Source: Mesostigma viride
Taxonomy: Eukaryota; Streptophyta; Mesostigmatophyceae; Mesostigmatales; Mesostigmataceae
Reading direction: 5' to 3'
DNA: 64,000 bases
Assembly: GCA_009746045.1 (NCBI GenBank)
Contig: RPFO01000595.1
Span: 551,501 to 615,500 of the forward strand
Positions 32,885-42,770 of this stretch are shown piece after piece. A program made the translations under genes and the position numbers. Every line of letters starts with the position of its first letter. Within the stretch, counting starts at the first letter, position 1. Under the pieces are notes generated by a model. The model searched no databases. It worked only from the letters and a program-made list of their open reading frames with translations, and was not told the DNA's origin.

Positions 32885-33140
32885 GACTAGTGGGTGAATG
32901 TTCGGACGGCAACTGCGTCGGCAACTTGGGCAAATCTTGCATGAATCTAGGGTAAAAAATGGGCGAATGTAGGATGAATGTTCGGACGGCGTCGGAGTTG
33001 GCAACTTGGGCAAATGTTGCATGAATCTAGGGTTAAAAATGGGCGAATGTAGGGCGAATGTCCGGACGGCGTCGGAGTCGGCAACTTGGGCAAATGTTGC
33101 ATGAATCTAGGGTAAAAAATGGGCGAATGTAGGGTGGATA
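32885..33140 (+). repeat. 80-bp tandem repeat, about three copies
   Basis: The unit has GAATGT(T/C)CGGACGGC at 32897, 32977 and 33057, GTCGGAG(T/C), GGCAACTTGGGCAAAT and GAATCTAGGGT(A/T)AAAAATGGG. CTAGGGTGAAT-like motifs also occur in the inverted repeat at 32670-32767, suggesting one composite element extending to about 33235. Confidence 0.7.
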
Positions 33141-33538
33141 AATCCACCGTTGCCCTGCATGCTCGGATCTCAATGGATTCACCCTTGATTCACCCTAATT
33201 TCACCCTTCATTGACTATTGAAATTAGGATGAAACATGCACCATTCTTGCATCAATCACGGGATTAAATGTTTCGTTTATTTCACTCAACATATCAGCAT
33301 ATACCGAGCGAACATTAAAGGTGACAAAGTTATTTACATCTGGAGCCCGCACGTTTGCGAAAAAGAAAAAGAAACACAGCCATGGATCCGCGCATCCTTC
33401 ATGACAAGCTAAGTTGGCGACATGGCTAGCATCAAAGGAGAAGGCACTAAACCTTATCAAAGAGACAAACCATGCATTCGTCGATGGCAATCACCATGTC
33501 TCATTGATAGATCTAGATACAGCAATCGTCATCTGACA

Positions 33539-33673
33539 TCACTTCTTGGCCTTGGCACTGGGCTTTTTGGCTGCCACCTTGGTACGGCTCTTAAACCCAG
33601 CGTATGTTACAACAGGAGGGATGTCGACGTCCTCGACCTCCTCCTCCATGCTGGCTGCCCGCGTCTCTGTCAC
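33539..33673 (-). CDS. Last exon of the duplicated-exon gene
   Basis: The acceptor GACTGCAG|GTG leads into 44 residues ending KPSAKAKK and TGA (33541-33539). The first half is acidic (MEEEVEDVD), the second basic. Confidence 0.55.
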   Translation of the reverse strand: MTETRAASMEEEVEDVDIPPVVTYAGFKSRTKVAAKKPSAKAKK

Positions 33674-34350
33674 CTGCAGTCAGTCATGTTGCAAGGCGGC
33701 GATGCGGGGTGATGCCAGCAGTGACATGCTCAAAGCATACGTAAGCCATTTCTAACAATCGCACGTGCCACAAGAAAAGTGCTGGCAGGGAAGGGACAGG
33801 GGCGGATAATTTCGAAATGAGAATTCATGCCAGTTTGTCCGCTGACGCGCACATACCTTGGCGTTGCCCGCCCGGCCGGCTTGCTTGCGCGGCGCCGTCC
33901 TGCCGGTGGCTTCGTCCTCGTCAGCGTCCGCCCCCTGCAGGGCATTCACGCACAACACAGCAATTGGTAGTACAGTTTTGTAGGCTTGAGGGCGCGGCGA
34001 ACACGCCAACGAACCCTGGCAGGCAGGCATAAAAAAGCAACACATCACGGCAGGCCAGTTTTACTACTGACGCGCACGCGTACGCAGATACCTTGGCGTT
34101 GCCCGCCCGGCCGGCTTGCTTGCGCGGCGCCGTCCTGCCGGTGGCTTCCTCCTCGTCAGCGTCCGCCCCCTGCAGGGCATTCACGCACAACACAGCAATT
34201 GGTAGTACAGTTTTGTAGGCTTGAGGGCACGGCGAACACGCCAACGAACCCTGGCAGGCAGGCATAAAAAAGCAACACATCACAGCAGGCCAGTTTGACT
34301 ACTGACGCGCACGTGTACGCAGATACCTTGGCGTTGCCCGCCTGGCCGGC
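33539..34350 (-). CDS. Host gene 3' end with a tandemly duplicated 78-bp exon (5' partial)
   Basis: Minus-strand exons: 34350-34327 (truncated), 34169-34092, 33934-33857 and 33673-33539. All junctions are phase 0 with CTGCAG| acceptors and AAG|GTAT donors. The duplicated exon encodes 26 residues (GADADEDEATGRTAPRKQ then AGRAGNAK), an acidic run followed by a basic run. The last exon encodes VTETRAASMEEEVEDVDIPP, then VVTYAGFKSRTKVAAKK and a KPSAKAKK end. Charged, lysine-rich sequence of this kind is common in nuclear proteins, but no family was recognised. The third copy breaks off at about 34350, where retroelement tail begins, so the upstream part is either lost or beyond the LINE cluster. 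Confidence 0.55.
33857..33934 (-). CDS. Duplicated 78-bp exon, copy nearest the 3' end
   Basis: CCCTGCAG|GGG...GCCAAG|GTATGTGCG, 26 codons in phase 0. It encodes DEDE in the acidic run, where the next copy has DEEE. Confidence 0.55.
34092..34169 (-). CDS. Duplicated 78-bp exon, middle copy
   Basis: Same boundaries and frame as the copy 235 bp away, with donor AAG|GTATCTGCG. The flanking intron sequence is copied too, so the unit of duplication is exon plus intron. Confidence 0.55.
34327..34350 (-). pseudogene. Truncated third copy of the 78-bp exon
   Basis: Only AGQAGNAK and its donor remain. The sequence changes near 34350 into the tail of an ORF1-type element, also present at 9000-9130. 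Confidence 0.6.
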
Positions 34351-35235
34351 TATGCATATCACATAAGGGCTAAGCTAAGGCTAATATGGCTGGTTGTGTA
34401 CTGTGCGTTAGCGGTGCACGTGACTAGGTATGGTGGCACGGCTACTAAGTGTCTAGGCAAACATTCTTTAGGCATGGCTGCCATGATGGCAGTGACTACC
34501 AATGATTCAAGCTAGGGCTATTTCTGGCTCGGCCGCAGGGGCCCCGCAGGGGCCCCGCAGGGGGCGTCCACATCTTGTGGTTGATCATCGATCAGGTCGG
34601 TCCCTGCCCCGCCAGTACACCTTGGGCATCTGGGGATCCTGCTTGTGGCGGAGGTATTCCGGCCACAGGTCGCGTCGCTGCTGCTGCTGAGCGGGGGTCA
34701 GGTCGTTGTCCAGCGTCCAGCCAGGTGAGGTCGTGCAATAACTGCAATTCCAGTCTTGCGACGAGAAAGGAACCGCTGCTTGGGCCTAGCAGGGGAGGGG
34801 AAGGTGAGCAGGACTGGTGGGGGGGCCCGGCCCCCCCGGCCGGCCGCCGGCGGCCGGCGGCCTTGTCCCGTGAGTGGGAAAGGCGGTGGCACCTGCGCAG
34901 TTCTACCTCACCTACTACCACTGGCCCATGAGGCCGGTAAGAAGCTGGTCCTTGAGCTCGTCGGCAAGGATAGTTGACGTCTCACCTGGCTTCTCGGGCC
35001 CGTGAAACGCCGCAGCTGACCACGCGGCACTCGGACGAGCGCGGTCGGTGGCCTCCCGTTGTTTTGCTTGGCGAAGGTTTTCAAGCTCCTCGAGTTTCGT
35101 AGCGATGGCGTCAGTGGTCGATTGAGGCGGTCGCTGACCGCAGCAGGTCCGCGTAGGAGTGCGGCGAGAGGCTCATCATCTGCCGCGGCCGGGTGGGCTG
35201 GGCTGCGATGGTGGCCGTCTTGCCCAGCCATGACG
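34351..35235 (-). mobile_element. ORF1-only LINE relative, broken
   Basis: Read on the minus strand it is collinear with 9000-9760. It has ORF1 pieces (an EKPGETSTILADELKDQ-like stretch, a DDLTPAQQQQRRD-like stretch) with many frameshifts, then the CTAGTCACGTGCACCGCTAA tail. The (TTAA)n end is missing because the element breaks off at the duplicated exon. Confidence 0.5.
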
Positions 35236-35560
35236 ACAACTTCAACCAAGCCATGCAAGGAGTGGGCGCCGCCTGTTGCTCCAAGAATTATCGGTAGAAC
35301 GTACCAGCACCTGGTCACTCTCTGCACCTGCATGCAGAATTGAACGACGACGACATGTACCAACTCGCAACTGAGGCAGAGGCGCCCAATGATGCGGAGC
35401 GGCGGCACCGGCCAGCAGCCGGGGCTCTGCTGCTTCTGCTGCTGCTGCGGCGGCGGCGGCGGCCGCGCCACGCTTACCAAGCTTATAGTAGGACGATATC
35501 CGCGCAGCTAGTGCTCGAGGAGCACGTGACCTGGGCGCTGGCGAATATTAATTAAGCTCG
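35236..35560. other. Unassigned GC-rich segment between LINE pieces
   Basis: Contains a GGC/CTG trinucleotide-rich patch near 35430-35470 and no supported gene. Confidence 0.35.
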
Positions 35561-35564
35561 CTGG

Positions 35565-36505
35565 CCCCGTTGGACGCAATCGCCAAGATGCGGTGGAGAC
35601 GTCTCGATTGCCGAGACCAAGGTCGCCAACAAATTGCAGCCTTTGTTTACCACCGCTGCCAGGAGAAATCAGCCGTGCTCGCGGGCCACCGAGAGCAGCA
35701 AATCCACCCGGCTCGCCGTCGCCTGCAACAGCTGGTCGAGAGCAAGGTGGTGCAGGACCTCGAGGAGCTAGACGCGGCGGCTAAGCAGACTGCTAAGCAG
35801 ATTCATTGAGGCCCTGGCCTCAGTACAGGCTCCTGGGATTGCTGCTGACAGACGGCCACTGTGCATGACCATCGCCGCCCCTATTCCGCTGGGCGAGCGG
35901 AGGAGGCCCGGGCCCCCGCCCGGCCCCGTGCAAGCCTGGGCCGACCAGGCTGCTCAAGTGTGTCCCAAGCGGCCTCAAACACCGGCCGACACCATCGCGG
36001 CCACCAAGCTCCAGGAGCTGGATACCCGCCAGCGCAAGGAGCTTGCCATGCACTGAGCGCGACCGGCTCAGCTCTGGGTGATTCCACGTCGCTTCCCAGT
36101 TCCCCGGCCATGGACCCTGCCTGGGGAGATTGCCGAGAGTCTTGACGCTAAGGCGGCCCCGCCGTGGGCCCGTTGGGCCCATCCCTGCCGACAAATCATT
36201 GGTCAGTAGTCACTGCCGCCATGCATGGCAGCCATGCCTAATAATGTTTGCCTAGTAGCCGTGCCATACCTAGTCACGTGCACCGCTAACGCACGGTACA
36301 CAACCAGCCTTATAGCTTAGTAGCCCTTGTACCGCCAGCCATGCTACGTCCTATCCGATTGCAGCTGTGGCATGCCTCTGGCATGATCAGGAGAATGGGG
36401 CGGCCGGTCTCTGCCCTTTCTTCCTGTTGTGCACACATACTCCGGTGCTCCGTGACTCCCCAACGGGAGCACGAGTTTATAATTAATTTATTAACTAATG
36501 CTAGG
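35565..36505 (+). mobile_element. ORF1-only LINE relative with hairpin tail
   Basis: ORF1 pieces read DVSIAETKVANKLQPLFTT and TIAATKLQELDTRQRKELA. Then comes a tail (GGCAGCCATGCC, CTAGTCACGTGCACCGCTAA) ending in a stem-loop at 36445-36472 (GTGCTCC with GGGAGCAC) and TTTATAATTAATTTATTAA. The C-terminal ORF1 part is deleted. Confidence 0.55.
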
Positions 36506-36778
36506 TCCTGGCTATGATTGGCTTACTTGCCCACGCTCCTTGTTATGATATGAAGTGAGACAACTATATGCTCACACAGGTCTCATTGGACCCACAGAAC
36601 TTGCCGGATCGTCTATCGTGTCCGATTGCTGCTGTGGCATGCCTCATGCAGACTGGCATGAAGGAGAAAGGGGGGATCTGCCCTTTCTTCCTGTCGTGCA
36701 TATACAACAGGGATTAAAAGCACTCCTGTGCTTCGTGACTCCCCATGCAACGGGAGCACGAGTTTAATTAATTAATTA
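36506..36778 (+). mobile_element. Tail-only copy of the ORF1-only element
   Basis: Contains TGCCCTTTCTTCCTGT, AGGGATTAAAAGCACT, the stem-loop at 36728-36759 and TTTAATTAATTAATTAA. It is strongly 5'-truncated. Confidence 0.55.
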
Positions 36779-37695
36779 AGGCTGGCGGGCACGCTCCTTC
36801 TTACCCGCATGGGGCTCACCCTGGGCCGTGTGGGGAGCAAAGACGACATCGCATGCACTGCTGAGGGTACTGTCTGCCCCACTCGCACGACAAGAACGTG
36901 AACTCCCCCGCCATGCAGTGCAGCCTGCTCACCTTTGACTCCCCAGCAGAGGATATATGTAAGGCATGCCGGCTTCCAATTCGGCAGCGCAAGACTCTAG
37001 CACTCCAGTCCCCATGGTCGCTGGACGACGACCTGGCTCCCGCGCAGCAGCATGCAGCAGCGCCGGGAGCTGTGGCCCACCTTCATATCCGTCACAAGCA
37101 ATCCCCGGCCGAGAAGCCCAAAGTCCACTGGCAGGGCGGGGACCTGTACATTAACAGCAAGCTCTGTATGGGCTCGATCATTAACCCACATATGACCTGC
37201 AGGATCCATCCAATTCATGTCTGTGCTAGGTTCAGATAGGGTTGCGTGATGTTGATGTATTGCTGTATGGCCTAGCCACCTAGCTAGCTGCATGGCCTTC
37301 GCAGCACCGTGTATGGCTCATGCAGCATATACTGCCGGCTACCAGTTTAGTTACTTAGCCTATGCATGCCGGGGTGACCCGCATGTCTACCCGCACACTT
37401 CAGTCTACAGTTTCATCGTACGTGTCAGACAACTCCCGGCCCCGCCATGTCAACCACGCACATTTCAGCATTATTAGTGCATGCCCACAAGTATGCCAGA
37501 CTCACCTCGTGAGTAGTTTCGATTGCAGCTGTGGCTTGCCTCTGGGCATGATATATCGGGGAAGACGGCCGGTGTCTCTGCCCCCTTCCTAGTGTGCAAC
37601 GTACAGGAATGAAATTAAAGCACTAGTTAACTCTGTATTATTGTGCTCCGTGACTCCCCAACTAAATATGGGAGCGCGTGTTTAATTAATTAATC
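36779..37695 (+). mobile_element. ORF1-only LINE relative (C-terminal part and tail)
   Basis: 36900-37170 reads TLALQSPWSLDDDLAPAQQ and KPKVHWQGGDLYINSKL, the ORF1 C terminus. About 450 bp of tail follow, ending with a stem-loop at 37643-37676 and TTTAATTAATTAATC. No RT lies between. Confidence 0.55.
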
Positions 37696-37849
37696 AATAT
37701 TGGTGCCAGCCTCTGCCAGCTAACCTGTCTGCATGTCAGATGCACGTCCACCTGGTTGGTGCTGCAAGTGACTAGCTTGATAAGCTCTTATCGATCTACG
37801 AGAGTATGCCAGTTGCGTTACGGACGAGATTTAATTTAGGCAGCGTAGC

Positions 37850-38200
37850 ATTCGTAGGACATCTTGCTTGCACCAGTCACTGGGTAGACACCGCCCTCGG
37901 TCTGGCTGGCCCCCAGCGGCTTGGCCAGCCAGGGCGACATATCCTGACCTGGCCTGCATGGCCCCAAGGACATTCCCAGAAAGGTTGGTAAACCTGCCAT
38001 GAACTATACACAGCAGTTCAAGCTGGCCGACCTCAGTAGTGGTCCCAGCCCAGCTAGTTTGAACACCGCATTTCCTCCCTCTCTCGATCTTGCTTGGACT
38101 GCTATGCAGAACAAGAAGGGGTGGCAGACCATTGTCCAGGCCCACACGCCAGCCCCTGTGGGCAAGCCCCCCGGCCCCCCCCCAGGATCGAGGAAGGCGC
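37850..38200 (+). pseudogene. LINE ORF2 C-terminal fragment
   Basis: HLACTSHWVDTALGLAG, QPGRHILTWPAWPQGHSQ and KKGWQTIVQAHTPAPVGKP are collinear with the C-terminal part of the frame at 41310-41610. The central stretch is deleted. Confidence 0.55.
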
Positions 38201-38767
38201 ACTTTGCTGAGTAGAGTAGTTAGGATTTCCTAGATTAGCTTATAGTCAGCATTTAGTTAGGATGATTAGCCTGCATGATGATCAACCTGATTATAAGCCT
38301 GATGATTAACCTGATGCTTAGTAGGTAGGTTTCGCGGCTTCGCTCACCTCCATCGATCACGCAAGGGAATACGTGCTACATGATCTCCCCACGGAGTCGA
38401 TCATGTTATAGTTCAATTTTAAATTTAAGTTAATCTAGGAACCCGCACAAATTAGTTGTTTATGGCAAGCTACTACTAAGGCTCATTACATGTCTTCAAT
38501 TAATGATGGGTGCATTCTGTGTAACAGCTTCTTGTGCTCACGTGACGCAGTCTCGTGACTATGCTATACGTACTAAGGCGCACGGTTCATGTGCTGTCCC
38601 TACAATCAACAGGCTGATGCAGCCCGGGGACTGTCTGGGCCGGCTTGTCTGTGATCTTGGGGCAGATGACTGAGCCAAAGTGACTTGGCAGGGACTACAA
38701 AACCCCATCATGATACATGATACTATCTGTGTGGGTCTGTGGGAGGCCGGGCGTGACCAAATATATG

Positions 38768-39358
38768 TGTCGGTGGCGCTGACTCGGGCCATGGCTGACA
38801 TCATGCTCCGCCGTACGCGGGCTGATTTTGCGGTGCAGCAGGGCTATTAGGCTCCTCCCGTTAGGCGTTTCCATTGGTCTTATCGTAGTATAGAGCTTTG
38901 ACATGGCTCTGTATATAGGTTTATAGCTGGGCGTTTGCTTTGGTTTGAGTGATTTCACTCTGCTGTAAGTAATTATATTTTTAAAATATATGTGTCTGTG
39001 GGGGGCCCCTGACCTCCGCCTTCTTCAAGGAGTGTTGCCGGCTCCGGGAGGACCGGCTGGACCTGGAGGGCCAGCGGGCCCCATGGTCGGCGCGGACCTG
39101 GACGTCATATTGGCGTCGAGCGCTTGTCGGTGGCGCTGACTCGGGCCATGGCTGACATCATGCTCCGCCGTACGCGGGCTGATTTTGCGGTGCAGCAGGG
39201 CTATTAGGTTCCTCCCGTTAGGAGTTTCCATTGGTCTTATCGTAGTATAGAGCTCTGACATGGCTCTGTATATTCTGTATATAGGTTTATAGCTGGGCGT
39301 TTGCTTTGGTTTGAGTGATTTCACTCTGCTGTAAGTAATTATATTTTTAAAATATATG
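38768..39358 (+). repeat. Direct repeat of about 225 bp, two copies
   Basis: 38768-38992 and 39126-39358 are nearly identical: GGTGGCGCTGACTCGGGCC, CTCCGCCGTACGCGGGCTG, TTTGCTTTGGTTTGAGTGAT and TTTTTAAAATATAT. One has a 9-bp TATTCTGTA insertion. The 5' part could read MADIMLRRTRADFAVQQGY. No element type could be assigned. Confidence 0.65.
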
Positions 39359-39404
39359 GTATATAAGTTACTATAATTTTTAAAATATACACACCAAACC
39401 ATCC

Positions 39405-39745
39405 ATTTCATACAAGTTGCTAGGCAGTTGGCTTCCCGACTGCGAGGAGGACATGACGACCCGGATAGGCATGGCGTGGGGCCAACAGCTCCACAAGCAC
39501 CGTCACTGGTGGAGCAACCCCGCCCTACCCCGGATCGTCAAGCGTGACCTCTTCAAGGTCGTCATTCTGACGATCCTGACCTTTGGCGCCGAGATGTGGA
39601 CGCTGACGCAGGAGCTGGAGAAACGACTCGACGGCACCATGATTCACCAAGATGCTGCGCATGGCACTTAAGATTCCCTTTGGTTTGCACATTAGCCATG
39701 AGGATTTGTACGCTGATTTGCCCTATGTTTCCCGCATTCTCAGGA
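39405..39745 (+). pseudogene. LINE ORF2 3' fragment
   Basis: Reads LLGSWLPDCEEDMTTRIGMA, PALPRIVKRDLFKVVILTIL and FGAEMWTLTQELEKRLDG, matching 40970-41200. At about 39745 it joins a sequence from the region upstream of RT, so two insertions abut here. Confidence 0.65.
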
Positions 39746-41774
39746 CGCTCTCAGGCTCACCGCAGCAGCAGCTCGACCAGTGGTATTCCTCCCAGTCCCG
39801 GCTGCTCGGCGCCCCCCCGCCGCCTCCGCCGCTTGGCCCTCTGGCGGCCGCACGCCTGGCAGTAGCACCGGCGGACGTCCCTGCGCCGCCCACGCCGCCC
39901 GCCGCTGAGCAGGACTACACGTACCCAGCCCTGACGGAACCCCTGGCCGACCCCAACGAGCTCCCGCCGTTCACCGAGCTCGAGCCGGAGCACCGCCGCC
40001 AAGCAACTCCGCTTCTATGCCGCCGTTGGACCTGACCAGCTCCCAGCCCCGGTGATTAAGCTGTCAGACGGCGCTCACGGGGTTCCTGCTTGACGTCTGC
40101 AACCGGATCCTGCTTGCCGACGCGCCGCCGATTCCTGATCGAGTGGCAGCACAGCTACCGTATTATGCTGTACAAAAACAAAGGTTCCCCTGACGACCCC
40201 GCCAACTACAGAGGAGTCTGCATCCAGAGCGCCGCACTTAAGTTGTTCATGCGCATGATCCTCAACCGTCTTCGTTCTGCTCTCGACTGTCACCTTGGGG
40301 AAAGTCAAATGGGCTTCCGTCCTGGGCGCAACACCGTCATGGCCATCTTCGTCGCGCGTCGCCTCTTCGAGGAAATCGCTCTCCTGCAACCTGGTGAGTT
40401 TCCCGCAATCCTGATCTTCGTCGACTTCATCAAGGCTTTTGATTCTGTCCTCTGGGACGCTCTATGGGCTGTACTTGCTCGCGCTCGCGTCCCCACTCCC
40501 CTGATTACCGTCATTCGCACGCTGTATGAGGGGTCGACCACTTCGGTGCGCACTCAACACGGCATTACCCCGCCAAGCCCACTGCAGACCGGCGTCTGGC
40601 AGGGTTGCGTCCTGTCGCCGTACCTGTTTATTATTGTAGTGGATTATGTTATGCGCCAGGCACGTGCTCGCTTTGCTAGCATCGCAGGCCGTGCTCCTGG
40701 CCTAGCGATCACGAACGAGCTTGGGGAAGGGGGGCCGACTAACAAGCAGAATTTACTAGCTGACCTCATTTATGCCGACGACATCACGCTCATCGAGAAG
40801 CCGGAGTCTGCCCAACTTTGGCTGGACTGCCTGGCGCTCGAGGCTCGGGCGGTTGGTCTAGAAATCAGCCCCAAAACGGAGGCCCTGGCCCTCGGCATGG
40901 CAGGGCCCCCACCCACACTCCGCCTCTTAGACGATGCCGAGGTCAACTACCCTCCTTCAGGCCGCTTCAAGCTGCTCGGCAGTTGGCTTCCCGACTGCGA
41001 GGACGACATGACGACACGGATCGGCATGGCGTGGGCGCACCTCCATGACCACCGCCGCTGGTGGAGCAACCCCGCCCTACCCCGGATCGTCAAGCGTGAC
41101 CTCTTCAAGGTCGTCATTCTGACGATCCTGACCTACGGCGCCGAGACATGGACACTGATGCAGGAGCTGGAGCAACGACTCGACGGCGCCGTCACCAAGA
41201 TGCTGCGCAAGGCCCTTAACATCCCCTTTGGTTTGCACATTAGTAATGAGGATTTGTACGCTGATTTGCCCTATGTTTCCCACATTATTAGGCACAGGCG
41301 CCTGGGCCTAGCCGGGCACCTGGCCCGCACAGATCAGGTAGATACATCAGATAGACTAGCTGGCACCAAGCCCGCCCAGCCTGGGCGATATGTCCTCACC
41401 TGGCGTGCCCCCGGCCGCGCGCGGCAGGGCCGCCACCCCTGGACTTTTCGTGATAGACTCGGCATGGACATGTGCTACACTAGACGTGACGGGCTCACCC
41501 CCGGGCAGCCTCCTGGTTTGTCTGTAATATGGAGGCAGATGGTGCGCAAGGATAGATGGCAAGTAGTGATGAAGGAGACCACCCCCAAGCCTGTGGGGGC
41601 TCTGCGTGTGACCAAGTATGGCATTCACAGCGATTCGGGCCGCGGTGCCCACACCCCTGTAACTAGGACCTAGATAGCTTATACCATCCATTCCATCCCA
41701 TGTTCCCCTCCCACTGAGGACTTATGCTCACGTGACGCAGTCACGTGTCTATTAATTAATTAATTAATTAATTC
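39746..41774 (+). mobile_element. 5'-truncated L1-type LINE with readable RT domain
   Basis: A Pro-rich inter-domain region (AAEQDYTYPALTEPLADPNE) passes through frameshifts near 40000-40100 into a 527-codon frame. RT motifs follow in order: YRIMLYKNKG, NYRGVCIQSA, QMGFRPGRNT, FVDFIKAFDSV (40417), GVWQGCVLSPYLF and YADD (40771-40782). After RT come HLARTDQVDTSDRLAG and HPWTFRDRLGMDM. No endonuclease domain is present, so it could not move by itself. The 3' end is CACGTGACGCAGTCACGTG (41729-41747) plus an ATTA array. The TTG at 40090 is just the edge of the open frame. Confidence 0.8.
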
Positions 41775-42770
41775 CCGCATTCTTAGGCACAGGCGCCTGG
41801 GCCTAGCCGGGCACCTGGCCCGCGCAGATCAGGGCGCTGACGATAGACTAGTTAGGGCACCAAGCCTGCTCAGCCCGGGAGTTTGTCCTCACATGGCGTG
41901 CCCCAGGCCGCGCGCGGCCGGGCCGCCACCCGTGGACTTTCCGCGATAGGCGCTGGGCATGGACATGTGCTACCCTTGCCGGGGTGGGCTCACGCCCGGG
42001 GCACCCGGCCCCTGGTTCGATCAGTTTGTCCTTTCCCCTATATAAAGCGAGCTTCGTGACCGTTGGTCCGATAATTAGGTAGAAAATCGTGGTACAAAAA
42101 TCAGCCATTAGGGGGTACTCCGGAGGTCGACGGAAGAATCGCAGATATCACAGATACAGTACGCGCGACGCGCCCGAGCCGCGAGCGCAGCGAGCGAGCA
42201 CCGTAATAATGCCTATCCGGACCGCAGCGAAGCCAGTAGCCACGGGCCACGGGCAACTAGCCATGGGGAAAAATTTTCAGCAACGGAGGGACGAAAGGAA
42301 TTTCAACGGGCCACAACTCGCACGGGTCCCCAACTCGCACTAGCCAGTAGCCACCGGGCCACTAACCAGTACCGGGCCACGGGCGCCGCGCCGGGCCACG
42401 GGCACTGGGCCACGGAAATTTAGACTCTGCGCAGCCGGGCTTGAATAGGATTCTCCAATAGTTGGGGAGTCCAAAATAGTTGGGGGCTTGGCCCCCGCCG
42501 GGTCTACTTGTCTGTAACATAATGGAGGCAAATGAAGCATAAATACATGCATGTGGCAGACAGTAATGAAGGACACCACCCCCCAGTCGGTGGGGGGCTT
42601 TGCGTATGACTAAGTTTAGCTAGAGCAAGCATAGAGATTCGGGCCGTGGTGCCCGCAACCCTGCAACTAGGAACTAGACATAGCTACATCCATCCACCCC
42701 ATCCCATATTCATTTCCCTGAGGACTTATGCTCACGTGACGCAGTTACGTGTAAATTAATTAGTTAAGGG
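41775..42770 (+). mobile_element. Second LINE 3' copy with a 480-bp interior insertion
   Basis: 41776-42000 repeats the post-RT region (GGCACAGGCGCCTGGGCCTA, ACCTGGCCCGCGCAGATCAG). 42505-42770 is the LINE 3' end, with a decayed hairpin at 42733-42751 and ATTAATTAG. Between them lies about 480 bp of unrelated sequence with a TATATAAAG box near 42041 and repeated GGGCCACGGGC motifs, perhaps a further insertion. Confidence 0.5.

Noticed and set aside
39746-41774. Calling the LINE autonomous and active
   Set aside because: The endonuclease region is missing and frameshifts lie upstream of RT, so this copy cannot be complete even though the RT motifs are intact.
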